The notes under the pieces: generated by a model
Told to the model about the DNA's origin: nothing
The model's database searches: none
What the model saw: the letters and a program-made list of their open reading frames with translations, nothing else
Source: Clostridia bacterium
GTDB lineage: Bacteria; Bacillota; Clostridia; Oscillospirales; Acutalibacteraceae
Reading direction: 5' to 3'
Assembly: GCA_017631955.1 (NCBI GenBank)
Contig: JAGBSJ010000037.1
Coordinates: 1-43,250 of the forward strand
Length of the DNA stretch: 43,250 bases
Shown: piece after piece, positions 8,253 to 16,998 of the stretch
Numbering within the stretch: position 1 is the stretch's first letter
How the letters are laid out: each line of letters begins with the position of its first letter
Translations under genes and position numbers: made by a program

Positions 8253-10022
8253 TTATTCCTCTGTTTTTTCTTCTGTTTCTGTATTATTCTTTTTCTTTAT
8301 ATTTGCATGACGCTTAATTTTCTTTGTAGTTGTTTTTTCGAATTCTTCGTCACGAATTTCAATATTTCTGATTTTCTTGTATTTTGGAAGTTTCTTATTT
8401 ACATCCTTAACTGCTTCTTCAACAGATTTCTGAACATCTTCTTTAGTAATGTCCTGACGTTTAAGGTTATTCTTAATCTGTTCATAGTTAGGATAAATTG
8501 ATGCACTTACGTAAGTTTCATCGTCAACATCGTCACCAAAAACAAGACTTTCTTCAATTACAGGGTTTGTATTAAGATAATGTTCAACTTCTTCTGGGAA
8601 GATGTTTTTACCATTTTTAGTAACGATAACATTCTTACTTCTACCTGTAATTTTATAGCAATTATGACGGTCACAAGTACCAAGGTCACCTGTTCTGAAC
8701 CAACCATCAGGAGTGATTACCTGTGCTGTTGCTTCAGGGTTGTTATAGTAACCTTTCATAACCATAGGACCGCGCACCCAGATTTCACCAACGCCTAAAT
8801 CGTCAGGGTCATGAATGAATGCTTCAACGCCCGGAATTGGAGTACCGATTGAGTCAGGAAGCATAAGACGGTCATTATTACACATAACAAGTGGTGCACA
8901 CTCTGTAAGACCATAACCGATATAAAGGTCAATACCCATATGCATAATATCTTCTGCAACACGAGGGTCGAGAGCCGCCGCACCTGTAACGATAAGACGA
9001 AGTCGACCACCGAATGTTTCAATAACTTCTGCAAAAAGTTTACGGTCAAGGTCTTTAATACCAACCGCTTTACTGAAAATTGATGCGTATTTACCTACTT
9101 TAAAAATAAGTTTACCTGCAGTTTTTTCTTCCATCTTCTTCATGATTTTGCCGTGTACTTTTTCAATAAGAAGTGGAACGGTAATAAATGCAGTTGGTTT
9201 TACTTCCTTAAAGTTTTTTGTAATGTAACGGAGACCGTCACAAAAAGCAATACAAGCACCGCAATAAATAATATAAAGGAAACCGATTGTACATTCATAA
9301 GTGTGGTGTATAGGAAGAATTGAAAGAAGTTGGTCTTCTTCAGTGACTTTAATACAACCCGCAGCACCAAGAACAACTGAGCAGATATTTTTCTGGCTTA
9401 AGCAAACACCTTTTGAAACACCTGTTGTACCCGATGTGAAAAGAAGTGCAGTCATTGCCTCTGGGTCAATTGTAATATCATTAAGAAGTTTCTTACCACT
9501 TCTATAAAGTTTTCTGCCTATATCAATATATTCTTCGTAATTAGTTGCGCCATCAATCTCAACATCATCAAAACAGATAAACTTAAAGCCATCAGACAGT
9601 TCATCTTTTCTTTCTACAAGTGCTTTGATATATTTTTTATCACCGAAAACTACTGTTGAATCCGAATCATTAAGAACATCAATAATATTGTCGATAGTCA
9701 ACTCTTTATCAACGGGCACAATAACATTATTACTGCAAGTAACAGCCAAGTATGTTACTGACCATTTATATGAGTTTGCACCTACAACCGCAATATGATT
9801 TCTTGAATAGCCATCTTGAATAAGTGTATTGGCAAGATAATATATTGCATGACGGAAATTTTTATAAGTTACCTCATAATAAACACCGTCTTTATTTTTA
9901 AGTTTATATGCAGGGCGCTCTGAAAAGAGTTTTTCGCTCTGGTCAATTAAGTCTTTGAAGTCTTTTATATAACGAACATCATAAAATGGTTCGTTTATTG
10001 GAAATCGGCTTTGATGACTCAT
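8253..10022 (-). CDS. long-chain fatty acid-CoA ligase-like AMP-forming synthetase
   Basis: This ANL-superfamily enzyme activates a carboxylic acid, probably a fatty acid, with ATP to an acyl-AMP and then to a thioester. The 589 residues contain the P-loop LLFTSGTTGVSKGV (193-206), the A5-like motif GYGLTECAPLV, the TGDLG motif and the hinge and C-terminal lysine region (TTTKKIKR). A charged, probably disordered tail follows. There is no signal peptide. The start ATG has GAGGT ahead. It heads an operon with an Isf-like flavoprotein and thioredoxin. CoA versus ACP as acceptor, and chain length, cannot be read from the sequence. Confidence 0.9.
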   Translation of the reverse strand: MSHQSRFPINEPFYDVRYIKDFKDLIDQSEKLFSERPAYKLKNKDGVYYEVTYKNFRHAIYYLANTLIQDGYSRNHIAVVGANSYKWSVTYLAVTCSNNVIVPVDKELTIDNIIDVLNDSDSTVVFGDKKYIKALVERKDELSDGFKFICFDDVEIDGATNYEEYIDIGRKLYRSGKKLLNDITIDPEAMTALLFTSGTTGVSKGVCLSQKNICSVVLGAAGCIKVTEEDQLLSILPIHHTYECTIGFLYIIYCGACIAFCDGLRYITKNFKEVKPTAFITVPLLIEKVHGKIMKKMEEKTAGKLIFKVGKYASIFSKAVGIKDLDRKLFAEVIETFGGRLRLIVTGAAALDPRVAEDIMHMGIDLYIGYGLTECAPLVMCNNDRLMLPDSIGTPIPGVEAFIHDPDDLGVGEIWVRGPMVMKGYYNNPEATAQVITPDGWFRTGDLGTCDRHNCYKITGRSKNVIVTKNGKNIFPEEVEHYLNTNPVIEESLVFGDDVDDETYVSASIYPNYEQIKNNLKRQDITKEDVQKSVEEAVKDVNKKLPKYKKIRNIEIRDEEFEKTTTKKIKRHANIKKKNNTETEEKTEE

Positions 10023-10064
10023 AATATTTACCTCATTCTTCTGTTTTTCTGAATGTATTTATAT

Positions 10065-10106
10065 ATTGTATCATATTTTTTGTTATTTGGAAACAAATAT
10101 AACAAA
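10065..10106 (-). promoter_or_regulatory. promoter and imperfect inverted repeat ahead of the acyl-CoA synthetase operon
   Basis: On the minus strand TTTCCA (10088-10093), 17 bases and TACAAT (10065-10070) form a moderate promoter 43 bases ahead of the ATG. An imperfect inverted repeat, TTTGTTATTTG at 10079-10089 against CAAATATAACAAA at 10094-10106 (one side carries two extra bases), spans the -35. It is a candidate operator, possibly for a fatty acid-responsive repressor. Confidence 0.45.
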
Positions 10107-10125
10107 ATTTACAATTTATACACAT

Positions 10126-10725
10126 TTATGACAATTTACTCTGTACTGTTTTAATTGCCTCTTTATATTCATCGTATGTCATATATAAATTGATTATTTT
10201 TAAAAGTGATGACGAACTTATTCTTTCGGGTAAATCTAACTCTTTTGCAAGCATCTTTCGGATTTCGCTACTGTTTTCGCCACCTGAAACCCCATCTTCA
10301 AAAAAGTCGGTGTGTGTAATTTCATTACCCGATTTTTTATCATTTTGAGAACACAATACTCCCGCTTTTTCAAGAGCGGTCATAATGATTTGAGGTTGCA
10401 TACCCTCAACTCCTAATTTACCCTCTTTTGAACTTTCGGTTTTTCGTTTTTCTTTTCCATAAATATCGGGAATATATACATTTTTTATGTTTTCGCTTTT
10501 TGTAATTCCGTTTATAAAATTGCGGATTTTGAAACCTGCCGAATCAGAATCGGTCATTATAATAATTCCACGTTTTTCTGATAAAAAACGGATTAACTTC
10601 TGCTTTTCTTTATCTTTGAATATGGCAAAACCGTCTGTCTCAATAATGACTGTATCAATTATTCCAGACAATTTTATTTTGTCATATTTACCCTCTACTA
10701 TAACTGCTTCTTTTATTTTAATCAT
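10126..10725 (-). CDS. RNase M5-like Toprim-domain protein
   Basis: This 199-residue protein opens with a Toprim domain. IKEAVIVEGKYDK carries the acidic catalytic glutamate, and IIIMTDSDSAGFKIRN carries the DxD metal site. The C-terminal part (from about residue 100) matches the clostridial domain attached to RNase M5-like proteins. RNase M5 (RnmV) matures the 5S rRNA precursor, and this is the likely role, although clostridial versions are not all proven. It follows holA by 4 bases as the last gene of the alaS operon. No strong terminator is visible after it. Confidence 0.78.
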   Translation of the reverse strand: MIKIKEAVIVEGKYDKIKLSGIIDTVIIETDGFAIFKDKEKQKLIRFLSEKRGIIIMTDSDSAGFKIRNFINGITKSENIKNVYIPDIYGKEKRKTESSKEGKLGVEGMQPQIIMTALEKAGVLCSQNDKKSGNEITHTDFFEDGVSGGENSSEIRKMLAKELDLPERISSSSLLKIINLYMTYDEYKEAIKTVQSKLS

Positions 10726-10729
10726 AGCG

Positions 10730-11770
10730 TCACCTTGAAAGAATTAAAGAAAGTTGAACTATGAGTTTTTCTAAAATCAACTCGCCACTCTGAGCAGTGC
10801 TTTTTAACGCTTTGTCACTTTCCGAGAAGCAATCAAGGCACTCGCGAATTTGCTCATCTGTAAGTTTTGATGCATATCTATTCGCATTAGTAAGGCGGAA
10901 TTCTGAATTTCTATAATTAAAAAGTTTTGCAGGGTATGTTACACACTCACCCGCACTTACAGATGCTTTCACTCTGTATAAATCAACAAAAGCACTTAAA
11001 ATAACCCCAAAAATATCAATGGGCTCGGCTTTTTGCATCATAAGTGTATGTAATAACTCAAGTGCGCTCTGAGCATTACGGTTGAGTATAAATTTTGACA
11101 AATCAAAAACTTTTGCTTCTAAAGAGCGTACCGCTATTGCCTCTATATGCTCGCGAGTTATTTCATTACCTTGTCCTGCAAAATTACACGCTTTCTGTAT
11201 TTCATTAAAAAGCACATTAAGAGTGTCACCTGAAAGCTCAATAAGATAAGACGCGGTACTATCACTCATTAAGCAACCGTTTTTGTTAGCGTAAGCACAA
11301 AGAATTTTACGGAGTTCTCTACCCTCTGCTTTTGCAAAATTGACTACAGTTGCATATTTTGTAAAGTTGTCAATTACCTGTTTCCAGTTATCTTTTTTGG
11401 GAAGAACTTCAATACTGTCCATCCAGAAAATTGTTATTGATGTATCGGGCAAATTCTGTAAAAAAGAGAGTAACATTTCACTTTCTGCCGCAGGAAGTGT
11501 GTTGAGTGGGAAATCCCTTGCCACTACTACACAATAGTCGCTCATAAACGGCATTGAATCTGCACCCTCAAGCACTTCTTCAAGAGTGTTCTCTTTGCCA
11601 TCATATTTACGCAAACTGAATGTTTCACTACCAGAAGTTACAAACTTTTTGCAAATTCTGTTTGTATAAAACTGTTTAAGATAATCTTCACTACCGTAAA
11701 AAAGATAGCAATTTGACATATTGTTTTCTTTTATCTGCTTTTTCAATTCAGTTTCGTTAATCAAAGCCAT
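10730..11770 (-). CDS. holA: DNA polymerase III, delta subunit
   Basis: Delta opens the beta sliding clamp as part of the clamp-loader complex. The 346-residue length is normal. The N-terminal block CYLFYGSEDYLKQFY is the family's degenerate Walker-A region, and the C-terminal helical collar ends ELILEKLIVQLSL. A GTG three codons earlier overlaps the comEC stop, but ATG 11770 has AAGGAAG at ideal spacing and is preferred. It sits between comEC and the Toprim gene. The comEC-holA neighbourhood is common in Firmicutes. Confidence 0.92.
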   Translation of the reverse strand: MALINETELKKQIKENNMSNCYLFYGSEDYLKQFYTNRICKKFVTSGSETFSLRKYDGKENTLEEVLEGADSMPFMSDYCVVVARDFPLNTLPAAESEMLLSFLQNLPDTSITIFWMDSIEVLPKKDNWKQVIDNFTKYATVVNFAKAEGRELRKILCAYANKNGCLMSDSTASYLIELSGDTLNVLFNEIQKACNFAGQGNEITREHIEAIAVRSLEAKVFDLSKFILNRNAQSALELLHTLMMQKAEPIDIFGVILSAFVDLYRVKASVSAGECVTYPAKLFNYRNSEFRLTNANRYASKLTDEQIRECLDCFSESDKALKSTAQSGELILEKLIVQLSLILSR

Positions 11771-11775
11771 CTTTT

Positions 11776-13863
11776 TCACTTCCTTACATTAAAATTTACT
11801 GCAATTTTATTGGAGTTTTCTGCAACATAGACACATATTTTTGAATTCTCTTTAAGAATTTTTTCTTTAATCTCTGTTGCATTTTCACCATACACAATGA
11901 TTATATCATACTCTTTCGCTTTTTCAAATAGATTTTCTGCTTTTTCACTATCAAAGAAAATCATTTTTTTGTTTTCACAAGAAATTTCAATGTAATCTTT
12001 ATGGTTTTTCATATTGATTTTTGCGTTTTCGCCTATTTTGATTTCCGAAACATTACTTTCAGATAAATTATTAAATAGATTATGCGGGGTATTGCAGAAA
12101 TACATATTTCCAACATCAAAACAACTGTAAAGATTGATAATATTTGAGGTTGTATCATTTTCAGTTAATACTATGCCACTTATGGTTTTTGAGTTATGTT
12201 TTTGCATCACTTCAAGTACGTCAGAATTGTATTTTGACTTGGGTGCGCCGATTAAAACACTTTCATTCTTATAATTGATAAGTAAAAGTGGCGTTTCGTC
12301 GGTACTTATAACATCTACGGTAAGCGTTTTATAGTCATAAGTTGAACAATATGTAACTAATAATATAAATGTTATAGACAATATGACAGATACCATTTTC
12401 ATTGCAGTTTTTCTATGTTTTTTCAAGGCAATCGCTACAATAATACTGAAAATACCAAACCAAAGAAAATATTCAAAATATTTATGAGATACAGAAACTG
12501 TTGACCACTCTGACATACCGATTTTTTCTGCAAAAAATCTCAATATTTCGCCGATTGTACCCACAGTTGTAAAAATACCATTTGCTATAAATCCCATTCC
12601 TAAAATATGAGTTACTACACCCACAACAGTCAAAATCATTAAGAATAGTGCCAAATCTACCATTAAAATATTTGAAAGAATTGAGGCAACAGGTAACATT
12701 TTAATCTTCACTATAAAAATAGGCAGGGTAAATATAGATGTTGCAACGCTTATCAATATTGATGTAATTAAAAACGAGAAAATTCCGTTATTTATAAATG
12801 GGTATTTATTGCTTTTTTCTTTGATTTTATACAACAGATTTTGTGCAATAATTAAAATACCCAATGTTGAGCCAACCGTAAACCACAAGGATGCAGAAAA
12901 TGGTGCAAACGGATTCTCGAGTAAGATTAAGGTTAGTGCTATGCCAATAGAATTTATACTGTCTGCATCACGGCAAAACGCTTTGCCTAACAACACACCG
13001 CCTACCATTATACCTGCACGAATTACTGACACACTAAATCCTGTCAAAGAAGAATATCCCAACAAACACACAAGACCTATAATCGCAGTATATTTTCTTA
13101 AACTTGAAGATTTTTCTGCAAGTCGCATTATTCCTATTGACCATAAAGAGAGGTGTAATCCCGAAATTACTAGCAGATGAGAAGTGCCTGAATAATTGAA
13201 ATTATTTATAGTTTTATCTGAAATATCTGACTTTTCACCAATAGTCATTGCCTTTGCTATTGCACCGTTTTCACTTGGAATGTATGAATCTATAATATTT
13301 GAAAATTCAGTTTTTATTTTACCTATTGCAAAATAAAAAGTATTTGTTTCTCCTGTTTTTTCTAAATTTGATTTCTCACTTTCAAAAAATGTGAAGAAAA
13401 TTTTTGAAGATAGAGAACTATCAAAAAAATCATCTGTGAAAACATCGCCATCATACAAAAGTACACCTGAAACTATGTCACCTTGTTGAAAATTTTTATT
13501 ATTTTTAGAGGAATATCTTATTTTGTAGTTTTCGTTTTCAAGTTTGATTACATAGTTATATGTATAATCTGTTTCACTAGGTGTTTGACAAACCACACCT
13601 TTTATTTCAATGGGCTTTGAAAATTTTTCTGTGGCATTATAGTAATCATTTTGTGCAAAAACAAAAGCCATCAAATACAACGCTATTGCAACACAAGAAA
13701 ACATTACGATTTTATATTTTCTTAAACCTTTGAATATTAAAAATACACAAAAAATTGCCATTATCGTCGCTAAAACGATAATGGCAGATTTTATAGTTAA
13801 TTCTGATACGAAAAGAGACGATAAAAGCATTGAAAAGCCGACTGTTGCCATAGGTCTTTTCAA
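11776..13863 (-). CDS. comEC: ComEC/Rec2-family DNA-uptake channel protein with a degenerate C-terminal domain
   Basis: ComEC forms the inner-membrane channel for transforming DNA. This 695-residue protein has N-terminal membrane segments and an OB-like outer domain. The competence domain carries NYSGTSHLLVISGLHLSL, the family hallmark, and about eight further membrane segments follow. The last 170 residues correspond to the metallo-beta-lactamase-like domain, but the metal motif (THxHxDH) is replaced by LTENDTTSN, so nuclease activity there is doubtful. TTG 13863 is chosen because GAGGAG lies 10 bases ahead; GTG 13881, overlapping the hinT stop, is the alternative. No other competence genes are in the window. 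Confidence 0.9.
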   Translation of the reverse strand: MKRPMATVGFSMLLSSLFVSELTIKSAIIVLATIMAIFCVFLIFKGLRKYKIVMFSCVAIALYLMAFVFAQNDYYNATEKFSKPIEIKGVVCQTPSETDYTYNYVIKLENENYKIRYSSKNNKNFQQGDIVSGVLLYDGDVFTDDFFDSSLSSKIFFTFFESEKSNLEKTGETNTFYFAIGKIKTEFSNIIDSYIPSENGAIAKAMTIGEKSDISDKTINNFNYSGTSHLLVISGLHLSLWSIGIMRLAEKSSSLRKYTAIIGLVCLLGYSSLTGFSVSVIRAGIMVGGVLLGKAFCRDADSINSIGIALTLILLENPFAPFSASLWFTVGSTLGILIIAQNLLYKIKEKSNKYPFINNGIFSFLITSILISVATSIFTLPIFIVKIKMLPVASILSNILMVDLALFLMILTVVGVVTHILGMGFIANGIFTTVGTIGEILRFFAEKIGMSEWSTVSVSHKYFEYFLWFGIFSIIVAIALKKHRKTAMKMVSVILSITFILLVTYCSTYDYKTLTVDVISTDETPLLLINYKNESVLIGAPKSKYNSDVLEVMQKHNSKTISGIVLTENDTTSNIINLYSCFDVGNMYFCNTPHNLFNNLSESNVSEIKIGENAKINMKNHKDYIEISCENKKMIFFDSEKAENLFEKAKEYDIIIVYGENATEIKEKILKENSKICVYVAENSNKIAVNFNVRK

Positions 13864-13877
13864 TGTTAACACGCTCC

Positions 13878-14216
13878 TCACACTAATCTTTCTGATAAAT
13901 TATCTCCACTTAAGATATGGAAATGAATATGTTTTACAGTTTGTCCTGCTTTTTCACCACAGTTGTTGATAATTCTGTAACTTTCAACTCCTGCAAGTTT
14001 TGCAATTTCAGGAATTTTAGCAAAGATATAACCAACGATTTCGCAGTTTTCTGCATTTATATCGTTTGCAGATGATGCAACGTGGTCTTTTGGAATCACA
14101 AGCACGTGTGTTTCAGCTTGTGGTGCAATATCACGGAATGCGAGAATTTTTTCATCCTCATAAACTTTATTTGATGGAATTTCGCCATTTGCTATTTTAC
14201 AAAAAAGACAATCCAT
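13878..14216 (-). CDS. hinT: HIT-family nucleotide hydrolase (HinT-like)
   Basis: HinT proteins hydrolyse adenosine 5'-phosphoramidates and aminoacyl-adenylates. The 112-residue protein starts MDCLFCKIANGEIPS, has VLVIPKDHV, and ends with the histidine triad HIHFHIL, whose middle histidine is the nucleophile. ATG 14216 has GAGAGGTG ahead; an in-frame GTG three codons earlier lies inside that site and is rejected. The ribosome site overlaps the end of alaS. The pairing with an aminoacyl-tRNA synthetase is notable because HinT can clear stray aminoacyl-AMP, but a functional link is inference. Confidence 0.95.
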   Translation of the reverse strand: MDCLFCKIANGEIPSNKVYEDEKILAFRDIAPQAETHVLVIPKDHVASSANDINAENCEIVGYIFAKIPEIAKLAGVESYRIINNCGEKAGQTVKHIHFHILSGDNLSERLV

Positions 14217-14228
14217 AATAGTCACCTC

Positions 14229-16862
14229 TCATTTAACCATTGATTTAAGAATTTCGTTAGCAGACATTAAAGCGTCATCAATCTTTGAAATTTCTTTACC
14301 ACCAGCCATAGCCATATCAGGTTTACCGCCACCGCTACCGCCTGCAATCTTTGCAACTTCGCGAACGATATTACCAGCGTGAGCACCTTTTGCGATTGCA
14401 TCTTTACCGCAAGCACAAGCAAATGAGCAAGTTCCTTTTTCTGCATTTGAGCCAGCAATAATTGCAACTGTATTAGGTGCAGAATCTCTTGCTGTTTCTG
14501 CCATAGAACGAAGTCCGTTAGCGTCTTGCTCGCCCGCATAATAAACTACAAGTTGAACACCGTTCACATCAACTGCACCTGCCATAATACCTGCAGTTTT
14601 AAATGAGTTGATTTCTGCTTTAAGTGTTGCGATTTCTTTTTCCCTTGCTTTAAGGTCGTTGGCAATAGCAACTGCTTTCTGTGGAAGTGCAGATACGTTA
14701 CCTACTTTAAATGCCTCTGCTGTAGCAAAAAGAAGTTCATTCTTTTCGTCAATATATTTAAGAACATTTTTACCTGTTACTGCCTGAATTCTGCGAACAC
14801 CTGCTGCAACTGATGATTCAGAAACAATTTTGAAAAGACCGATTTTGCCTGTATTGTCAACATGAGTACCACCGCAAAGTTCTGTTGAGAAATCCCCTGC
14901 CTTAACAACGCGTACAACATCACCATATTTTTCACCGAAAAGTGCCATAGCACCCATTGCTTTTGCCTCATCAATAGGCATTTCGCGAATAAGCATTTCA
15001 GTTGCATTGAGGATTTCCTCGTTAACAAGGTCTTCTACCTTTTTAAGCTCTTCGCCTGTCATACCTGTGAAATGAGTGAAGTCAAAACGAACTTCATTTG
15101 CATCTACAAGCTGACCTGCCTGCTCAACATGAGTACCAAGAACTGTGCGAAGTGCTGCCTGAAGAAGATGAGCCGCAGTATGATTTCTCATAATTGCTTT
15201 TCTGTTTTCTTCATTATATTTAGTTGTTGCTGTGTCGCCAACTTTAACTGCATCACCTACGAGTGTACCGTGATGAAGCACTACACCATCAGCGTCTTTT
15301 GTTGTATTAGCAACTTCAAATGTGCTATCACCAATTGTGATAATACCTGTATCGCCAACTTGTCCGCCACTTTCTGCATAGAAAGATGTTTTATTGAGCA
15401 CAAGAATTGCATCGCCTGCTTCAACAAAGTCTTTTCTTTCACCGTCGCTAACGAGAGCAACAACAGTTGCTTCTGTATTGTTTTCTGTATAACCTGTAAA
15501 TTCAGTTTTTGCAACGTCTTTGAATGAAACACCAGAGTTTCTCCAGTCAGTTTCAGCACCGTCACGCTTAACTGATTTTGCTTTCATTCTTGCTTCTTCA
15601 ACGAGAACCTTGAATGCATCTTCGTCAACAGTCATATTGTTTTCTGCAACGATTTCTTTTGTCAAATCGATTGGGAACCCAAATGTATCTTGAAGTTTGA
15701 AAGCATCTTCACCAGAAAGAACTTTGTCTTTTGAGTTAGCCATCATTTCATTAAGCAAACCAAGACCTGAGTCAATTGTCTTATAGAAGCTTTCTTCTTC
15801 CATTGCGATAACTTTCTTGATATAATCCTGTTTTTCAACAAGGTTTGGATATGCGTTTGCATTTTCCTTGATTACTGTTTCGCAAACTTCACTGAGGAAT
15901 GGTCTGTCAATACCAATAAGACGACCATGACGAGCTGCACGACGAAGAAGTCGGCGAAGAACATAGCCGCGACCGCTATTTGATGGAAGAACACCGTCGC
16001 CAACCATAAATGTTGTACTACGGATATGGTCAGTAATAACACGAAGTGAAATATCTTTTTTAGCATCTTTATGATATTCAATACCTGAAATATCAATAAT
16101 GTGCTTCATAATATTCTGAACTGTGTCAACCTCGAAAAGATTGTCAACATCCTGCATAATGCAAGCAAGTCGTTCAAGGCCCATACCTGTATCAATATTT
16201 GGATTTGCAAGACGAGTATAGTTGTTGTTACCGTCGTTTTCAAACTGTGTGAAAACAAGGTTCCAAACTTCAATAAATCTGTCGCAATCGCAACCAACTT
16301 TACAGTCAGGGCTACCGCAACCTTTATCTACACCACGGTCAAAGTAAATTTCTGAACAAGGACCGCAAGGACCTGCACCGTGTTCCCAGAAGTTATCTTC
16401 TTTACCGAAACGAACCATGTGTGATGGGTCAACGCCTACTTCTTTTGTCCAGATATCAAACGCCTCGTCATCTTCGAGATAAACACTTACATAGAGTAAT
16501 TCTTCAGGAATTTCAAGAACTTTTGTGAAGAATTCCCATGCCCATGCAGTTGCTTCGTGTTTGAAATAATCACCGAACGAGAAGTTACCGAGCATCTCAA
16601 AATATGTGCCGTGTCTTGCAGTTTTACCTACATTCTCAATATCAGGTGTACGAATACACTTTTGACAAGTAGTAACACGATTTTTAGGTGGTGTTACTTC
16701 TCCTGTAAAATATTTTTTCATTGGTGTCATACCCGCATTGATAAGAAGAATACTCTTATCTCCTTGTGGTACAAGTGAAAAGCTTGGAAGACGCAAATGG
16801 TCTTTGCTTTCAAAAAATGCAAGGTATTTTTCTCTTAATTCATTAAGACCTGTCCATTTCAT
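14229..16862 (-). CDS. alaS: alanyl-tRNA synthetase
   Basis: It charges tRNA-Ala with alanine and edits mischarged tRNA. The 877 residues are full length. They comprise the class II catalytic core (start KWTGLNELREKYLAFFE, RTPDIENVGKTARHGTYFEM), the editing domain with HTAAH near residue 560 and CGGTH near residue 663, and the C-terminal domain ending with the glycine-rich GGSGGGKPDMA. ATG 16862 follows AGGAG; an in-frame start 16 codons upstream lacks a site. A consensus promoter lies directly upstream. The leader is only about 30 bases, too short for a T-box. It heads the operon alaS-hinT-comEC-holA-RNase M5-like gene. Confidence 0.98.
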   Translation of the reverse strand: MKWTGLNELREKYLAFFESKDHLRLPSFSLVPQGDKSILLINAGMTPMKKYFTGEVTPPKNRVTTCQKCIRTPDIENVGKTARHGTYFEMLGNFSFGDYFKHEATAWAWEFFTKVLEIPEELLYVSVYLEDDEAFDIWTKEVGVDPSHMVRFGKEDNFWEHGAGPCGPCSEIYFDRGVDKGCGSPDCKVGCDCDRFIEVWNLVFTQFENDGNNNYTRLANPNIDTGMGLERLACIMQDVDNLFEVDTVQNIMKHIIDISGIEYHKDAKKDISLRVITDHIRSTTFMVGDGVLPSNSGRGYVLRRLLRRAARHGRLIGIDRPFLSEVCETVIKENANAYPNLVEKQDYIKKVIAMEEESFYKTIDSGLGLLNEMMANSKDKVLSGEDAFKLQDTFGFPIDLTKEIVAENNMTVDEDAFKVLVEEARMKAKSVKRDGAETDWRNSGVSFKDVAKTEFTGYTENNTEATVVALVSDGERKDFVEAGDAILVLNKTSFYAESGGQVGDTGIITIGDSTFEVANTTKDADGVVLHHGTLVGDAVKVGDTATTKYNEENRKAIMRNHTAAHLLQAALRTVLGTHVEQAGQLVDANEVRFDFTHFTGMTGEELKKVEDLVNEEILNATEMLIREMPIDEAKAMGAMALFGEKYGDVVRVVKAGDFSTELCGGTHVDNTGKIGLFKIVSESSVAAGVRRIQAVTGKNVLKYIDEKNELLFATAEAFKVGNVSALPQKAVAIANDLKAREKEIATLKAEINSFKTAGIMAGAVDVNGVQLVVYYAGEQDANGLRSMAETARDSAPNTVAIIAGSNAEKGTCSFACACGKDAIAKGAHAGNIVREVAKIAGGSGGGKPDMAMAGGKEISKIDDALMSANEILKSMVK

Positions 16863-16901
16863 ACAGACTACTCCTATTTTATAAAAATTTATATTCAATA
16901 A

Positions 16902-16930
16902 ATTATACAATTATAAAGGAAATATGTCAA
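16902..16930 (-). promoter_or_regulatory. alaS operon promoter
   Basis: On the minus strand TTGACA (16925-16930), 17 bases and TATAAT (16902-16907) are perfect consensus elements, 40 bases ahead of the alaS start. Confidence 0.9.
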
Positions 16931-16939
16931 TAAAAACTC

Positions 16940-16968
16940 TTGTTTTACAACAGATTTTCATTTATAAT
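16940..16968 (+). promoter_or_regulatory. sensor kinase promoter
   Basis: TTGTTT (16940-16945), 17 bases and TATAAT (16963-16968) lie 30 bases ahead of the chosen start. The -35 elements of this promoter and of alaS are back to back, only 9 bases apart, so the two divergent promoters may compete. Confidence 0.8.
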
Positions 16969-16998
16969 GAAATCAGTATTATGTGGGGAGTGAAAATT

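Noticed and set aside
13864..13881. GTG 13881 as the comEC start, overlapping hinT as GTGA
   Set aside because: The overlap is attractive, but the only strong ribosome site, GAGGAG, lies after that GTG and serves TTG 13863. The choice remains open.
15072..15527. A 151-codon open frame on the plus strand inside alaS
   Set aside because: It is antisense to a fully conserved gene, rich in Cys, Phe and Ile as shadows of AT-rich genes are, and has no ribosome site or family resemblance.
16863..16901. A T-box leader before alaS
   Set aside because: The predicted transcript start leaves only about 30 leader bases, too few for a T-box, and no T-box sequence is visible.
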